From Streptomyces aidingensis (lineage in GTDB: Bacteria; Actinomycetota; Actinomycetes; Streptomycetales; Streptomycetaceae), in assembly GCF_900112355.1 (NCBI RefSeq), contig NZ_FOLM01000007.1:62001-126000 (forward strand): a stretch of DNA of 64,000 bases, given 5' to 3'. Of this stretch, positions 39,636 through 48,832 are shown one piece after another (within the stretch, counting starts at the first letter, position 1; every line of letters begins with the position of its first letter). The translations under genes and the position numbers were made by a program. Under the pieces are notes generated by a model. It did not search any database. It was given only the letters and a program-made list of their open reading frames with translations, and was not told the DNA's origin.

Positions 39636-40430
39636 TCAGTGGCCGGGCCGGCCCTCGACCATGGCCCGGATCCAGGAGTCCACCTCGGACACGTAGTCCC
39701 GCTGGTCCGGGGCCTCGTGCGGCACGGTGTAGCGGTGGATCACATCACCGCCGGACTGGAACAGCCCGCCGCGCTTGTCGGCCTCCAGGACCACCTCCAG
39801 GCCACCGGGACCGGCCAGGAAGGTCACCTCGAGATCGTTCATCACGCCCTGGTACTGCGGAGCCGCCCCCAGCTCGATCTCCTGGTAGAACGGGAGCTGC
39901 TGGCCGGTGCCGCGGATGTGGCCCGGCTCCAGGTCCGCCGACTTGAAGACGAAGCCGAGCCGGGACAGCGCCTCCAGCACACCCTCCTGCGAGGGCAGCG
40001 GGAACACCGCGACCGGGTCCATGTCACCCGCGTCCACCGCGCCCGCCACGGCGAGTTCGGTGCGCAGCCCGAGCCCGATGCCGAGCTGACGTCCGTACAT
40101 CTCGGTGACCGGCGTCTCCCAGGGCACCGGGATCTGGAACGGAATGGAGCGCTCCTCCTCTTCGCCGAGCCGGAACGGGCCGCTCACCGCGACCTTGTCG
40201 AACCCGACCAGACGGTGACCCTCGTGCTCCTCCCCCTCGACCTCGAACTCGACCTCCACCCGGCCGACGAACTCCAGGGAGACCTGCTGGATCTCGGAGT
40301 CCGATGAGCCGCCGATCATGTTGACCTGGCCGCTGATGGTGCCGCCGGGGTGGACCCCGCCCGGCGACAGAACCGTGTCGACCTTGGGCCCGCCCACCCC
40401 GAGCGCACCGAGCAGCCGCTTGAACACCAT
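39636..40430 (-). CDS. spo0M: Spo0M-family sporulation protein
   Basis: The protein has 264 aa. VFKRLLGALGVGGPKVDTVLSPGGVHPGGTISGQVNMIGG, then QQVSLEFVGRVEVEFEVEGEE and IPFQIPVPWETPVTEMYGRQLGIGLGLRTELAVAGAVDAGDMDPVAVFP, is the characteristic arrestin-like Spo0M sequence. ATG 40430 is preferred to the in-frame GTG at 40442, which would abut its own ribosome site. Known in Bacillus as a regulator of sporulation; widespread and probably a cytosolic scaffold in Streptomyces. Confidence 0.93.
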   Translation of the reverse strand: MVFKRLLGALGVGGPKVDTVLSPGGVHPGGTISGQVNMIGGSSDSEIQQVSLEFVGRVEVEFEVEGEEHEGHRLVGFDKVAVSGPFRLGEEEERSIPFQIPVPWETPVTEMYGRQLGIGLGLRTELAVAGAVDAGDMDPVAVFPLPSQEGVLEALSRLGFVFKSADLEPGHIRGTGQQLPFYQEIELGAAPQYQGVMNDLEVTFLAGPGGLEVVLEADKRGGLFQSGGDVIHRYTVPHEAPDQRDYVSEVDSWIRAMVEGRPGH

Positions 40431-40748
40431 GCCGGCGTTCACACTCCTTCATGATTCATTGGTGCAGACATTGTGTGCAGACCGCCCCCACGCACCTGTC
40501 ATGACGGGACGTCCGCCGTGTGGCGCAGACCGCCGCACATCCACCCCGAACAGTTCCAGTTGCCACCGGGTGGCGCAACCGATCCGCCAGAAGCCGACGG
40601 CCCGGGCCGGGCCGGGGCACGGTGCGGCGGCCCCGCCGCATTGTGGTCGACGGCTCAGACGCCGCGGGCGGCCTTCCGGTTCTGTTCGGCCGGAATTCCG
40701 CCCGGGTTCGCCTTCCGGCGGCACGGTCCCCCGCCCCGGTACGGCCGG
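40431..40748. other. Intergenic region without a supported gene
   Basis: These 318 bp lie between the arylamine N-acetyltransferase stop and the Spo0M start. A 91-codon open frame on the minus strand has no ribosome site and no codon bias typical of its neighbours. AT-leaning sequence near 40443-40480 probably holds the Spo0M promoter, but I cannot define it. Confidence 0.5.
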
Positions 40749-41552
40749 TCAGGCGGCGGTGCCGGGCCGGGTGACGACCGGCTCCCGGTCCAGCACAATC
40801 CCGAAGTGGCGGCGGTAGACGTCCAGTACCGCCGCCTCGCCGGGCAGTTCCTCCTCGGTCTGCTGCCGGCCGGCCGCGGTGCGCTTCAGGGTCCGCCCGC
40901 TGAGCGTGATCCGCCCGTCCCCGGTCATCCGGGAGCACACCAGCCCCCGGGTGAAGTGGCTCGACGGCGAGGTGCGGTTGTACCAGCAGCCGCCCTCGAA
41001 GTCCGCGAGCGCACGCGGGCGCGTCTCCAGCCGGTACTGCGGCGTTCCGTTCTTGAACACGTCCAGGTCGCCGTGCGGGCCCTCGCGCAGCAGGAACACC
41101 CCGGCGGAGTCCCGCTGTTCCTCGCGGCTCTCCAGCAGCACCGGGCCTTCGGAGAACTCGCCGAAACCGACGTCCGCCAGCCACGGCCCCGAGCCGTCCA
41201 CCGGCTCCACCCACAGCGCCAGGTGGTCGAAGGGGATGCCGGGCCGGGTCTCGTCGCCGTTCTCGAAGACCCGGGCGGCCAGCAGCCGCACGCCGAAGCC
41301 CAGTGCCCCGAGCAGGGCGGCAAATGCGCCGTTCACCTCGTAGCAGAAGCCACCGCGGTGCCGGGTGACCACCTTCTCCACCAGTGCCTTCTCGGTGAGT
41401 TCGATCTCCTCCCCCAGATGGATGGAGAGATTCTCGAAGGGCACGGTCCGCAGGTGGCGCTGCTGGAGATCGCGCAGGGCCTCGGCGTCGGCCACGGCCG
41501 GGCGGCCGGCACCGATCCGTTCCAGGTAGGCATGGGTCATCGTCTGGTCCAT
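40749..41552 (-). CDS. Arylamine N-acetyltransferase
   Basis: The 267-aa length is normal for the family. The Cys-His-Asp triad is visible as C70 (RGGFCYEVN), H110 (FDHLALWV) and D127 (WLADVGFGE). ATG 41552 is chosen; the frame opens further without a better site. The enzyme moves an acetyl group from acetyl-CoA to arylamines or hydrazines by a ping-pong mechanism. It stands alone here and could serve detoxification. Confidence 0.93.
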   Translation of the reverse strand: MDQTMTHAYLERIGAGRPAVADAEALRDLQQRHLRTVPFENLSIHLGEEIELTEKALVEKVVTRHRGGFCYEVNGAFAALLGALGFGVRLLAARVFENGDETRPGIPFDHLALWVEPVDGSGPWLADVGFGEFSEGPVLLESREEQRDSAGVFLLREGPHGDLDVFKNGTPQYRLETRPRALADFEGGCWYNRTSPSSHFTRGLVCSRMTGDGRITLSGRTLKRTAAGRQQTEEELPGEAAVLDVYRRHFGIVLDREPVVTRPGTAA

Positions 41553-41762
41553 GCCCCCATTACCCCTCACGGCCGGGCCGTACCGCATCGGTCCCCGGCA
41601 CCGGCCGGAGACCTCCGCCGGGCGTAGGTCCACAGCCGCCCCCGGCCGGACACCAGGAACCGGGCGGGGTCGCCGCCGGCGGCGGGTATGTCTCCGTCCG
41701 GGTCTCCGGCGTCCGTTCCAGATCTGCGCCCTCCCCGGGGAAGCGGGGCGGTGGCCGCCCGG

Positions 41763-43346
41763 TCAACCGCTGCCGCGGGCGTCTGGTACGTCTTGCCGGC
41801 CGGCTTCCGGTGCGCGGAGGTCCGGAAGGAGCCGGCGCACTTCGTCCGCGATCTCCCCGATCGTGCGGCCGTCCGTCGCCACGCGCGCCATGCCGGTTCC
41901 GGCGCGTTCCAGGGTCTCGGCCTCGCGCGCCGCCGCCTCGGCACGGCTCAGCAGTTCCGCAGGGGGACGTCCCTTCAGCTCGTCGCCCGGCAGTTGCGGA
42001 CCGCGGCCCCGGCCGCGCCGCAGTATGCGTTCCCTGAGCACGCCGGGGCCGGCGTGCAGCCTGACCAGTGTGAAGGTGCCCTCGGGGACGGCCTCGGCGC
42101 AGGCCCGGACGGTCTCCGGATCACCGACTGCGCCGGAGAGGATCAGACAGCGGGCCCCGGCCGCGCGGTAGGCGGGCCATACCGCAGCCAGGCCCCGGGC
42201 CCGCAGGCGGTGACCCGACGGGTCGTCGGCGGGAACCGGCCGGCGGAAGCCGAGCTGGGCCAGGTCCACGTACGCCGCGGTGACACCGGAGGCGAACAGT
42301 TCCGCGAAGACCGCCCATGCGACCTCGGACTTGCCGACACCGCGCGGACCGCAGACCCACAGCACGGGGACGGACGAGCGGGTGGCGGCGGGCGCGGGTG
42401 GCGGGCTCGGCGGCGCTTCCCCTGCCGCTGCCGCTGCCGGTTCCGGCCGCCCGGGCCAGCCGCCGGCGCGGTCCAGCACCCGCCGCGCCGTCCGAGGCAC
42501 GGACAGGCCCGTGGTGTCGACGCTGAGGCCGCCGAAATCGCTGCGGTCCAGCGCCGCGGCGGCCCGCTCGTTCTCCGCCACCAGCTCCGGCCGCCACCCG
42601 CGGCCCAGGAACCGGGTCCTCAGTTCGCCGGGCCCGGCGCGCAGACGGCACAGCGTGAGCGCGCAGCCGGGCACCGCCTCGGCGTACCGGCGCACCTGGT
42701 CGGGGTGCTGGACCCCGCCGGAGAGGATCAGGCAACGGGCCCCGGCCGCGCGCAGGGTCCGGGTCATGGCGCCGAGGTTGCGGGCCTTGACGCGGTGGGT
42801 CTCCGGGTCGTCGGCGGGCGCGGGGTAGCACAGTCCGAGCTGGTCGGCGTCGAGGTATCCGGCCGGTGTCCCGGTGGCTGCGATCCGGCCGAAGATGTCC
42901 CAGCCGACGGTGGTCTTGCCCACGCCGGAGGGGCCGCAGAGCCAGAGCAGGGGGAAACCGTCGCCCATCCGGGTGACGGTAGCGGGCGGGAGCAGGCCCG
43001 GGCGACCGGTTTTGCCCGCTGCCGGCCCGGCCGCGGCCTCAGGCGATGGTGGCGGCGGCGGGGCCGGGGGGGCAGGTGGACGGTCATGAACAGCCGGCAG
43101 GTCCCGGTGCCGGCGCCGCGGCAGGGCCGGGACCGGGATTCCGCGGGTGTCGGCGATCCGGACGAGGGTGGCCGGGTCGGGACTGTCCCCGGCCTTTCTC
43201 CAGCGCTGCCGGGGCCCCTTTGCCGACCCGGGCGCGGCGGCTGAGACCGGCCGGGGACAGTCCCGCGCGGAGGCGGGCGGCGCGGACGTTGCGGGCGACC
43301 GTCCGCAGGGCTGAGGCCGTCTCGGCCGTCTGATCACCATCTCCAC
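41763..43346 (-). CDS. Protein with two tandem P-loop kinase-like domains and a frame-disrupted N-terminal HTH
   Basis: The 527-aa open frame contains two homologous domains of about 170 aa with Walker A sequences GPSGVGKTTVGWDIF and GPRGVGKSEVAWAVF. Each is followed by YLDADQLGLCYPAPADDPETHRVKA or AYVDLAQLGFRRPVPADDPSGHRLRA and then RCLILSG. The N-terminal region in this frame is nonsense-like, but another frame between about 43200 and 43330 reads ALRTVARNVRAARLRAGLSP, then GLSRRARVGKGAPAALEKGRG, a clear XRE HTH. That rejoins this frame at DPATLVRIADTRGIPVPAL. Either a frameshift has damaged the gene or the sequence has an indel in a G run. Confidence 0.7.
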   Translation of the reverse strand: MEMVIRRPRRPQPCGRSPATSAPPASARDCPRPVSAAAPGSAKGPRQRWRKAGDSPDPATLVRIADTRGIPVPALPRRRHRDLPAVHDRPPAPPAPPPPPSPEAAAGPAAGKTGRPGLLPPATVTRMGDGFPLLWLCGPSGVGKTTVGWDIFGRIAATGTPAGYLDADQLGLCYPAPADDPETHRVKARNLGAMTRTLRAAGARCLILSGGVQHPDQVRRYAEAVPGCALTLCRLRAGPGELRTRFLGRGWRPELVAENERAAAALDRSDFGGLSVDTTGLSVPRTARRVLDRAGGWPGRPEPAAAAAGEAPPSPPPAPAATRSSVPVLWVCGPRGVGKSEVAWAVFAELFASGVTAAYVDLAQLGFRRPVPADDPSGHRLRARGLAAVWPAYRAAGARCLILSGAVGDPETVRACAEAVPEGTFTLVRLHAGPGVLRERILRRGRGRGPQLPGDELKGRPPAELLSRAEAAAREAETLERAGTGMARVATDGRTIGEIADEVRRLLPDLRAPEAGRQDVPDARGSG

Positions 43347-43551
43347 AGCCGGCCGCTGGAATGCCTCATGCGGTCATTTGATTGGCACAGACGAGTCAGT
43401 TCATTGTACCGTTTGGCCGTTCCAGTGCATGACCAAGGACGTGCGTGATCGCTCTGGTCCGAGCCGACCGGCCCCTCCCCGGCCGGCGGTCACCGCACCA
43501 CCGCCTTCCCGGCCCGCCGGCCGCCCGTACTCGGAGAATGGATCACCGCGC

Positions 43552-44259
43552 ATGCCCGTCTTCCGCATGGCCCCCGCCGTTGCCGACGCCTTCCCCGGCA
43601 CCCTGATCGCACTGGTCACCGCCACCGGCCTGCGCGGCCGCGGACCCTGGCCGCACACCGACGCCGCGGTGCGGGAACTGGAACGGCGGCTCGCCGCCGG
43701 AACCTGGCGGCCCGCCGGCGAGGACGACCCCCGTATCGGGGCATGGCACACCGCCTACCGCTCCTTCGGGACCAACCCCCGCCGCATCCGCCCCAGCGTC
43801 GACGCGCTGGGCCGCCGCCTGGCCAAGAAGGGCACCCTGCCGCGCATCAACCCGGCCGTCGACTCCTACAACGTGGTCTCGGTCCGGCACGGCCTGCCCG
43901 CCGGCGCCTTCGACCTGGATCACGTCACCGGCGATGTCGACATCCGCCATGCGGACGGCACCGAATCCTTCACCCCGCTCGGCGAACCCGGAACCACCGA
44001 GCACCCCGGGCCGGGCGAGATCGTCTACGCGGACGCCACCGGCGTCCTGACCCGCCACTGGAACCACCGCGACGCCCACCGCACCCGCGTCACCGAGAGC
44101 TCCGGCCGCGTCGCCTTCCTTCTGGAGACGGTCCGCGCCGACCACGACGGCGGGCTGCTCACCGCCGCCGCGCAGGAGCTGCGGGACCTGCTCGCACCGC
44201 ACGCCGGACACACCGCCGTGCAGTACCTCGGCCCCGGCCGTCCCGAGGCCGCCGCCTGA
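43552..44259 (+). CDS. B3/B4 tRNA-binding-domain protein
   Basis: This 235-aa protein is the stand-alone form of the B3/B4 domain of phenylalanyl-tRNA synthetase beta chain: WHTAYRSFGTNPRRIRPSVDALGRRLAKKGTLPRINPAVDSYNVVSVRHGLPAGAFDLD, then GEIVYADATGVLTRHWNHRDAHRTRVTE. Such free proteins are thought to edit or bind misacylated tRNA or free amino acids, but their function is largely unproven. It is transcribed divergently from the HTH/P-loop protein; the 205-bp gap probably holds both promoters. Confidence 0.88.
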   Translation: MPVFRMAPAVADAFPGTLIALVTATGLRGRGPWPHTDAAVRELERRLAAGTWRPAGEDDPRIGAWHTAYRSFGTNPRRIRPSVDALGRRLAKKGTLPRINPAVDSYNVVSVRHGLPAGAFDLDHVTGDVDIRHADGTESFTPLGEPGTTEHPGPGEIVYADATGVLTRHWNHRDAHRTRVTESSGRVAFLLETVRADHDGGLLTAAAQELRDLLAPHAGHTAVQYLGPGRPEAAA

Positions 44260-44283
44260 GCCGCCAGCGGCCGGTCCGCGCGG

Positions 44284-45192
44284 TCAGGGCCCGGGCGCCG
44301 GGAGCGCTCCGGCGATCGCCCAGGACCGGGCGGCGAAGCCGTGGTCGTGGCTCATCTCCGCCGCCAGGGCGTCCATCGCCGCCCGTGCCCGGCACCACTC
44401 GGCCGCGGCACCGGGATCGAGACCGGCGCATGCGGCCAGAATCCGCAGGCGGTGCCGCAGCCCCGGGCCCGGGTCACCGGCCGGCAGCTCCGTCCACCGG
44501 TTCCGCAACAGCGGCAGCAGGTCGTACTCGCGCGGTCCGACACAGGGTTTCGGGTCGGTGGCCTTCCACCGGCCGGTGTCGTCGGCGAGTACGTTGGCGT
44601 AGTGGAAGTCGCCGTGCAGCAGGACGGCTTCACCGCCGCGCGCCGGTCCGGCCCGGAGGAAGGTCCCCGCCGCCGCTTCCAGGAGCGAGGACTGCCACCG
44701 GGGCCGCCCGGGCAGTGACCGGCTGATCTCCCCGGCCACCGGTCCCTGCTCCTCGGCGACGGAGGGCAGTTCCCGCGGCGGCGGCGCGGAGTGGAGCAGC
44801 CGCAGCACCCGGGCGGCGGTGCTCAGGGCCTCGCGCACCGGCCGGTGCTCCAGGCTCACCGACGGCCGGAGCCGTTCCAGCAGAAGGGCGGCGCGGCCGG
44901 TGTCCTGGCGCAGCAGGCGCACACCGCCGCGGCCCGCCCAGGCGCGCAGCCCGACGGGCTCACGGCGGGCGTACTGATCCGGCCAGGCCACCTTCAGCGC
45001 CGCCCGGCCGCCCCCGGCGCGCCGCACCGGCAGCACCACGGCGACGTGGCCGTGCAGCACCTCCCCGTCGGCTGTCAGCTCCCACTCCCGCAGCATGGTG
45101 CCGATCAGCTCCGGCAGACCGTCGATCCACGCCTTCCCCGGCGGGCCTTCGCGCCGGATCGTCGCCTCGGCGAATGCTCCGGGAACCCTCAT
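44284..45192 (-). CDS. Aminoglycoside/hydroxyurea-type phosphotransferase (APH(6)-like)
   Basis: This 302-aa protein has LLHGDFHYANVLADDTGRWKATDPKPCVGPREYDLLPLL carrying the catalytic HGDxHxxN and the metal-binding D of DPKP, as in streptomycin 6-phosphotransferases. An N-terminal lobe lysine lies in RAALKVAW. It probably phosphorylates a small hydroxylated compound and may give aminoglycoside resistance; the actual substrate is unknown. It overlaps no neighbour and is divergent from the ankyrin gene. Confidence 0.87.
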   Translation of the reverse strand: MRVPGAFAEATIRREGPPGKAWIDGLPELIGTMLREWELTADGEVLHGHVAVVLPVRRAGGGRAALKVAWPDQYARREPVGLRAWAGRGGVRLLRQDTGRAALLLERLRPSVSLEHRPVREALSTAARVLRLLHSAPPPRELPSVAEEQGPVAGEISRSLPGRPRWQSSLLEAAAGTFLRAGPARGGEAVLLHGDFHYANVLADDTGRWKATDPKPCVGPREYDLLPLLRNRWTELPAGDPGPGLRHRLRILAACAGLDPGAAAEWCRARAAMDALAAEMSHDHGFAARSWAIAGALPAPGP

Positions 45193-45326
45193 CCTCCGTC
45201 ACCGCCCTCGGCACCGCGCGGTCCGGCGCCCGCGCGACCGTTCTCCGACCGGGCCCGAGTCTGCCATCGGCGTCGTGCGCCGCGGACGCGGCAGGCGGTG
45301 TCAGTGGGGTGTGCCACGCTCGGCGT

Positions 45327-47117
45327 GTGGGATTCTTCGACGACCTTGTGGTGCCGGAGGAACCGCTCTCCGGGCGGGCGGTGCTGGCCCGGCCGACCGC
45401 ACCGGGGAGTGACGACGCGCGGTACGCGCCGCCCGTCGACCGGTTCGTCCCCGCGCAGGTGCCGCAGCCCGCGGTGGCCGGCGCCGGCCCGGAGACGCGG
45501 GTGCTGCTGACCGGCTGGTCCGTATGGCCGCGTTCCGTCACCCTGCATCTGTCGGTCTTCCGCAGGACCCGCAGAGCGGACCCGCCTGCCGGACGCCAGT
45601 CGGGGCTCAGGGTGGGGCTGCTGTTCTCCGACGGCCGCCGGGTGACCTCCCTGGACGGCACAGTGGCGCGGCCGGCTCCCGCCGCCGGGCCGCCGGGGCG
45701 GCCCGGCACGGCGGCGACGGCGCAGCCGACCGGGCTGATCCCGCCGGCTCCGGGCCTGCTTCCCGCCCGCCCGTCCCCGTTCAGGACCGATGTCGATCTG
45801 TATCTGGGCGAGCTTCCGCCGCCGGGGGAAACCCAGCTGGTCGTCGAGTGGCCGGACGAGGGGGTGACCGAGACGCACACGGCGGTCGACGCGGGGGTGC
45901 TCCGTGCGGCGTCGGGCCGGGTGATCGAGGTCTGGCCCGCTCCGGAGCGGCCGGAGCCGGCGGAGCCGGCGGAGCCGGCGGAGCCGGCGGAGCCGGCGGC
46001 ACAGCCGCGGATGTTCATGACGGCGGCGGCGGGCGGACCGCCCGCGATTCTCGCACCGCCGCTGACCCGGCGTCAGCTCGACACACGCCGCCGTGAGGAG
46101 GAGGCCCGCCGGCGGTATGCGCCGAGGGCCGACTGGCGGCACATGGGCCGCCGGGGCTGGGGCGATGCCGCCCTGGTCCGGGCCCGGCTGGACGCGGGCG
46201 CGCCCCCCGGGGCCCGCATCGGCCGCAGCGGGGCCGCACCGCTGCACCTGGCGGCGGAGGAGGGAACGGAGGAGACCGTGCGGATGCTTCTGTCACGGGA
46301 CGTGGCGGTCGACGTACGCGACGACGACGGGCACACACCGCTGTGGTACGCGGTCCACAGCATGGACCAGGGACGTATCCGTGCGCTGACCGGCGCCGGG
46401 GCGGATGTCTGGACCCCGCAGGCGGGGCACTGGTCTCCGGGCCGGCTGCTGCTGACCACGCCGCTCGCACCGCTGGTCGCGGACCTGCCGGGGGCGGTGC
46501 GGCTGCCCGCGGCGGAGGCCGCGGCCGTACAGGCGGCCGATGCGCTCATCGCGGCCTTCGGCGAGGAGCCGCTGTGGACGGAAGGGCTCGGCATCGCCTT
46601 CGTCAGGGGCCTGGGCGAGGATGAGCTGATCCGGCGGCTCGGTGCCGATCCCGCCCGGTGCCCGCGGGCCGGTCAGGATGACGCGCCCTTCGACCCGACG
46701 GACTTCGAGGAGTCCCTGCGGCACGTGGGCGTGCGGAGCGTGGCGGGGTCTCCCGGCGGCTGCGTGGTCACGCAGGACGGATACCTGCCGGAGGACGAGG
46801 CCGTGCTCCGGGCGATATCGGCGGGAACCGCCGCGTACGGGGTGTACTTCAATCCCACGGGCGGCACCTTCGGCGCCCTGGCCCGCGACGGCGAAGCGGT
46901 GGCGCGTGAGGAGATCGGTCTCCGGCCGCACAAGTCCGACCCGGACGCCTACTGGCACTTCCGCTTCTGGCAGCGCGGGCGCACCTTCCCCCATGGCGCC
47001 GACATCCTGGCCTACGCCTGTGCCGCCGCGGGCCTGAGCATCAGCGACGGCCGGGACGCCGCCGATCTGCGCACCGCGCGCCGCTGGGTGAAGCTGCCCG
47101 CCGGGCTGCGGCGATGA
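45327..47117 (+). CDS. Ankyrin-repeat protein of unknown function
   Basis: This 596-aa protein starts with GTG at 45327 (GFFDDLVVPEEP). The first 230 residues form a beta-rich region (RVLLTGWSVWPRSVTLHLSVFRR, SGLRVGLLFSDGRRVTSLDG) ending in a Pro-Ala-Glu repeat. The middle holds two to three ankyrin repeats (GAAPLHLAAEEGTEETVRMLLSRDVAVDVRDDDGHTPLWYAV). The C-terminal 200 residues carry an unrecognised domain (FVRGLGEDELIRRLGADP, GGCVVTQDGYLPEDEAVLRAIS) with the look of a DUF6461-type domain. No signal peptide is present. Probably an intracellular protein-interaction partner. Confidence 0.8.
   Translation: MGFFDDLVVPEEPLSGRAVLARPTAPGSDDARYAPPVDRFVPAQVPQPAVAGAGPETRVLLTGWSVWPRSVTLHLSVFRRTRRADPPAGRQSGLRVGLLFSDGRRVTSLDGTVARPAPAAGPPGRPGTAATAQPTGLIPPAPGLLPARPSPFRTDVDLYLGELPPPGETQLVVEWPDEGVTETHTAVDAGVLRAASGRVIEVWPAPERPEPAEPAEPAEPAEPAAQPRMFMTAAAGGPPAILAPPLTRRQLDTRRREEEARRRYAPRADWRHMGRRGWGDAALVRARLDAGAPPGARIGRSGAAPLHLAAEEGTEETVRMLLSRDVAVDVRDDDGHTPLWYAVHSMDQGRIRALTGAGADVWTPQAGHWSPGRLLLTTPLAPLVADLPGAVRLPAAEAAAVQAADALIAAFGEEPLWTEGLGIAFVRGLGEDELIRRLGADPARCPRAGQDDAPFDPTDFEESLRHVGVRSVAGSPGGCVVTQDGYLPEDEAVLRAISAGTAAYGVYFNPTGGTFGALARDGEAVAREEIGLRPHKSDPDAYWHFRFWQRGRTFPHGADILAYACAAAGLSISDGRDAADLRTARRWVKLPAGLRR
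45953..45997 (+). repeat. 9-bp tandem repeat encoding Glu-Pro-Ala units
   Basis: Five exact copies of GGAGCCGGC stand in a row within the ankyrin-protein gene and give a Pro-Ala-Glu linker. Exact copies indicate a length-variable microsatellite-like tract. The unit length is a multiple of three, so changes would keep the frame. Confidence 0.9.
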
Positions 47118-47186
47118 GCACGCCGTGGTTCGGGGCGACCGGGCCCCGGGCAAGGCCGCCACCCGGGCGCGGGCCGGGAGGCCGGG

Positions 47187-47966
47187 TCAGGGCCGGTCCA
47201 CGGAGATCAGTTCCATGCGCTGGGCGCCGCCTTCGGTCTGCTCCCTCAGGACCAGGCCCACGCCCTCCGCATAGGTGAGGCGGTATGTGTCGTGGGGCTG
47301 GACGGGGTTGGTGTTCGCGGTGGCCACGGTGGAGTCGAAGGAGCCGAAGGGCACGTCCACCGCGGTGTCGAGGGCCAGGATCTCCACGGTCGCCTCCTGT
47401 TCCTCGGGGGCGTCCGGCGTGATGTAGACGTCTCCCACCTCGGGGCCAGCCGGCATGATGATGATCGGATGGGCGCCGTGTTTGCCGGACTGCCAGGCTC
47501 CCGGTGTCTCGAACACCTCCGTGTCCTCCACCGTGTTGGTGTCGGCACCGAGATTCCATACGTTGCCGTCGCTGTCCTGGGAGAACCAGTTGTCGCTCTC
47601 CTCGATCACCACACCGTCCACACTGACGGTCTCCTTCACGATCAGCGCGGGGACACCGCCGATCTCCGTGGTCTCGTCGGTGACCTCGACAACGGCCCGC
47701 ACCCTGCCCATCTCCCCGCCGGGGTCCGCGTCGGACCGGTAGGTGAAGCGGGTGCCGGGTTCCATGGGCAGATGCGGGTGGTCGATCCCGGTGGTGAAGT
47801 CCGCCGGGTCCAGGCTCGCCGGAGGGGTCGTGGTGGTCTGCGCGGGGATCTGCCCGGCCTGCCCGGCCCGCGCGCCGGACCCGTCGCCGCAGGCCGCCAG
47901 GGCCGTGGCGAGGCCCAGTGCGGCAATGGCCGATGCCGCCGCCCTGACCGGTGCATGCGTGCGCAC
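47187..47966 (-). CDS. Secreted lipoprotein of unknown function
   Basis: This 259-aa protein starts with GTG at 47966, 4 nt after GGAGG. The signal peptide is VRTHAPVRAAASAIAALGLA followed by TALAAC, with the lipobox cysteine near residue 26. The mature part is acidic and beta-rich: GIDHPHLPMEPGTRFTYRSD, EVTDETTEIGGVPALIVKETVSVDG, NWFSQDSDGNVWNLG. It probably sits on the outer face of the membrane. A longer frame upstream to 48155 lacks a site. Confidence 0.82.
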   Translation of the reverse strand: MRTHAPVRAAASAIAALGLATALAACGDGSGARAGQAGQIPAQTTTTPPASLDPADFTTGIDHPHLPMEPGTRFTYRSDADPGGEMGRVRAVVEVTDETTEIGGVPALIVKETVSVDGVVIEESDNWFSQDSDGNVWNLGADTNTVEDTEVFETPGAWQSGKHGAHPIIIMPAGPEVGDVYITPDAPEEQEATVEILALDTAVDVPFGSFDSTVATANTNPVQPHDTYRLTYAEGVGLVLREQTEGGAQRMELISVDRP

Positions 47967-48100
47967 AGTGCCTCCAGCATCTTGTCGGTCGCCGCCGGCT
48001 CTCATGATCGGTGCGGCGCCCGGCCGCACCGGGGCCCTGCCGGAGGGTGTCGCGCATTGCCGCCCGTCATCACCCGCACGGCGGCCCGCCCGGCCCGGCC

Positions 48101-48577
48101 TCAGGCGTGTTCCCCGGTGTGCCCGGCGAGCAGGCCCCGGGCCTCCTCGGCCCACTCCTCACCGACCACGACGTCGTAGCGGGCGGCCACGATCCGGCTG
48201 CGCGAGGTGAAGTCCCGCCCGCTCCCGGAGAGCAGGTGGCCGGCGAATCCGAAGACGGCGCCGAACAGGGCCCCGTAGAACAGCGCGCTGAGCATCAGCA
48301 CCGCGACGTCGTCCGCGTCGGCCGCGAAGATCGACAGCAGCAGCCCGATCAGCAGTCCGAACCAGGCACCGGCCGCCAGCCCCGCCAATGCGGCCCGGCC
48401 ACGGGTGAGCCGCCCGAGAACGGTCTCGACCATGCGCAGGTCGGAGCCGATGATCGCGGTGTGCTCCACGGGAAACTTCTGGTCGGAGAGCAGATCCACC
48501 GCACGCTGCGCGTCCTCGTAGGTGGCGTACGAGGCGACCACCGGCCGGCCGCCCGCCCCCGGCTGCTGCTGGGTCAT
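48101..48577 (-). CDS. General stress protein 17M-like membrane protein
   Basis: The protein has 158 aa. RPVVASYATYEDAQRAVDLLSDQKFPVEHTAIIGSDLRMVE is the GSP17M-like N-terminal domain. A glycine/alanine-rich transmembrane hairpin (AALAGLAAGAWFGLLIGLLLSIF, LMLSALFYGALFGAVFGFAGHLL) and a C-terminal strand FTSRSRIVAARYDVVV follow. The second of two adjacent ATGs is preferred, with AAGGAG 6 nt upstream. Homologues are stress-induced; the role is unknown. Confidence 0.85.
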   Translation of the reverse strand: MTQQQPGAGGRPVVASYATYEDAQRAVDLLSDQKFPVEHTAIIGSDLRMVETVLGRLTRGRAALAGLAAGAWFGLLIGLLLSIFAADADDVAVLMLSALFYGALFGAVFGFAGHLLSGSGRDFTSRSRIVAARYDVVVGEEWAEEARGLLAGHTGEHA

Positions 48578-48832
48578 CATCTGCTCCTTCCGTACTGCGA
48601 GGTGTCCGGCCCGGCGCGGGCAGGCCCTCGGGGCACCCGCCCGCCACCGCCGGGTGCCCGTTGCCCCGGCGGCGAACACTCCCTCCGGACGGCGGGAAGG
48701 CGCCGCCGCGCCGGGCGGGTCGCGGCGGCGGTTCCCGCTCCCCGTGGTCGAATCGTCACCCTGTGCCGTGTGGCGGTCGCCGGGGCGGCGTGCCCGGGAA
48801 GGCGGCCGTCCGGACCGAAGCGAAGGAACACG

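Noticed and set aside
40449..40724. 91-codon minus-strand frame between arylamine N-acetyltransferase and spo0M
   Set aside because: No ribosome site, no recognisable family, and codon positions do not show the third-position GC bias of neighbours.
47187..48155. Longer start for the lipoprotein gene
   Set aside because: The upstream extension would bury the signal peptide. GTG 47966 has GGAGG at proper spacing and a normal lipobox distance.
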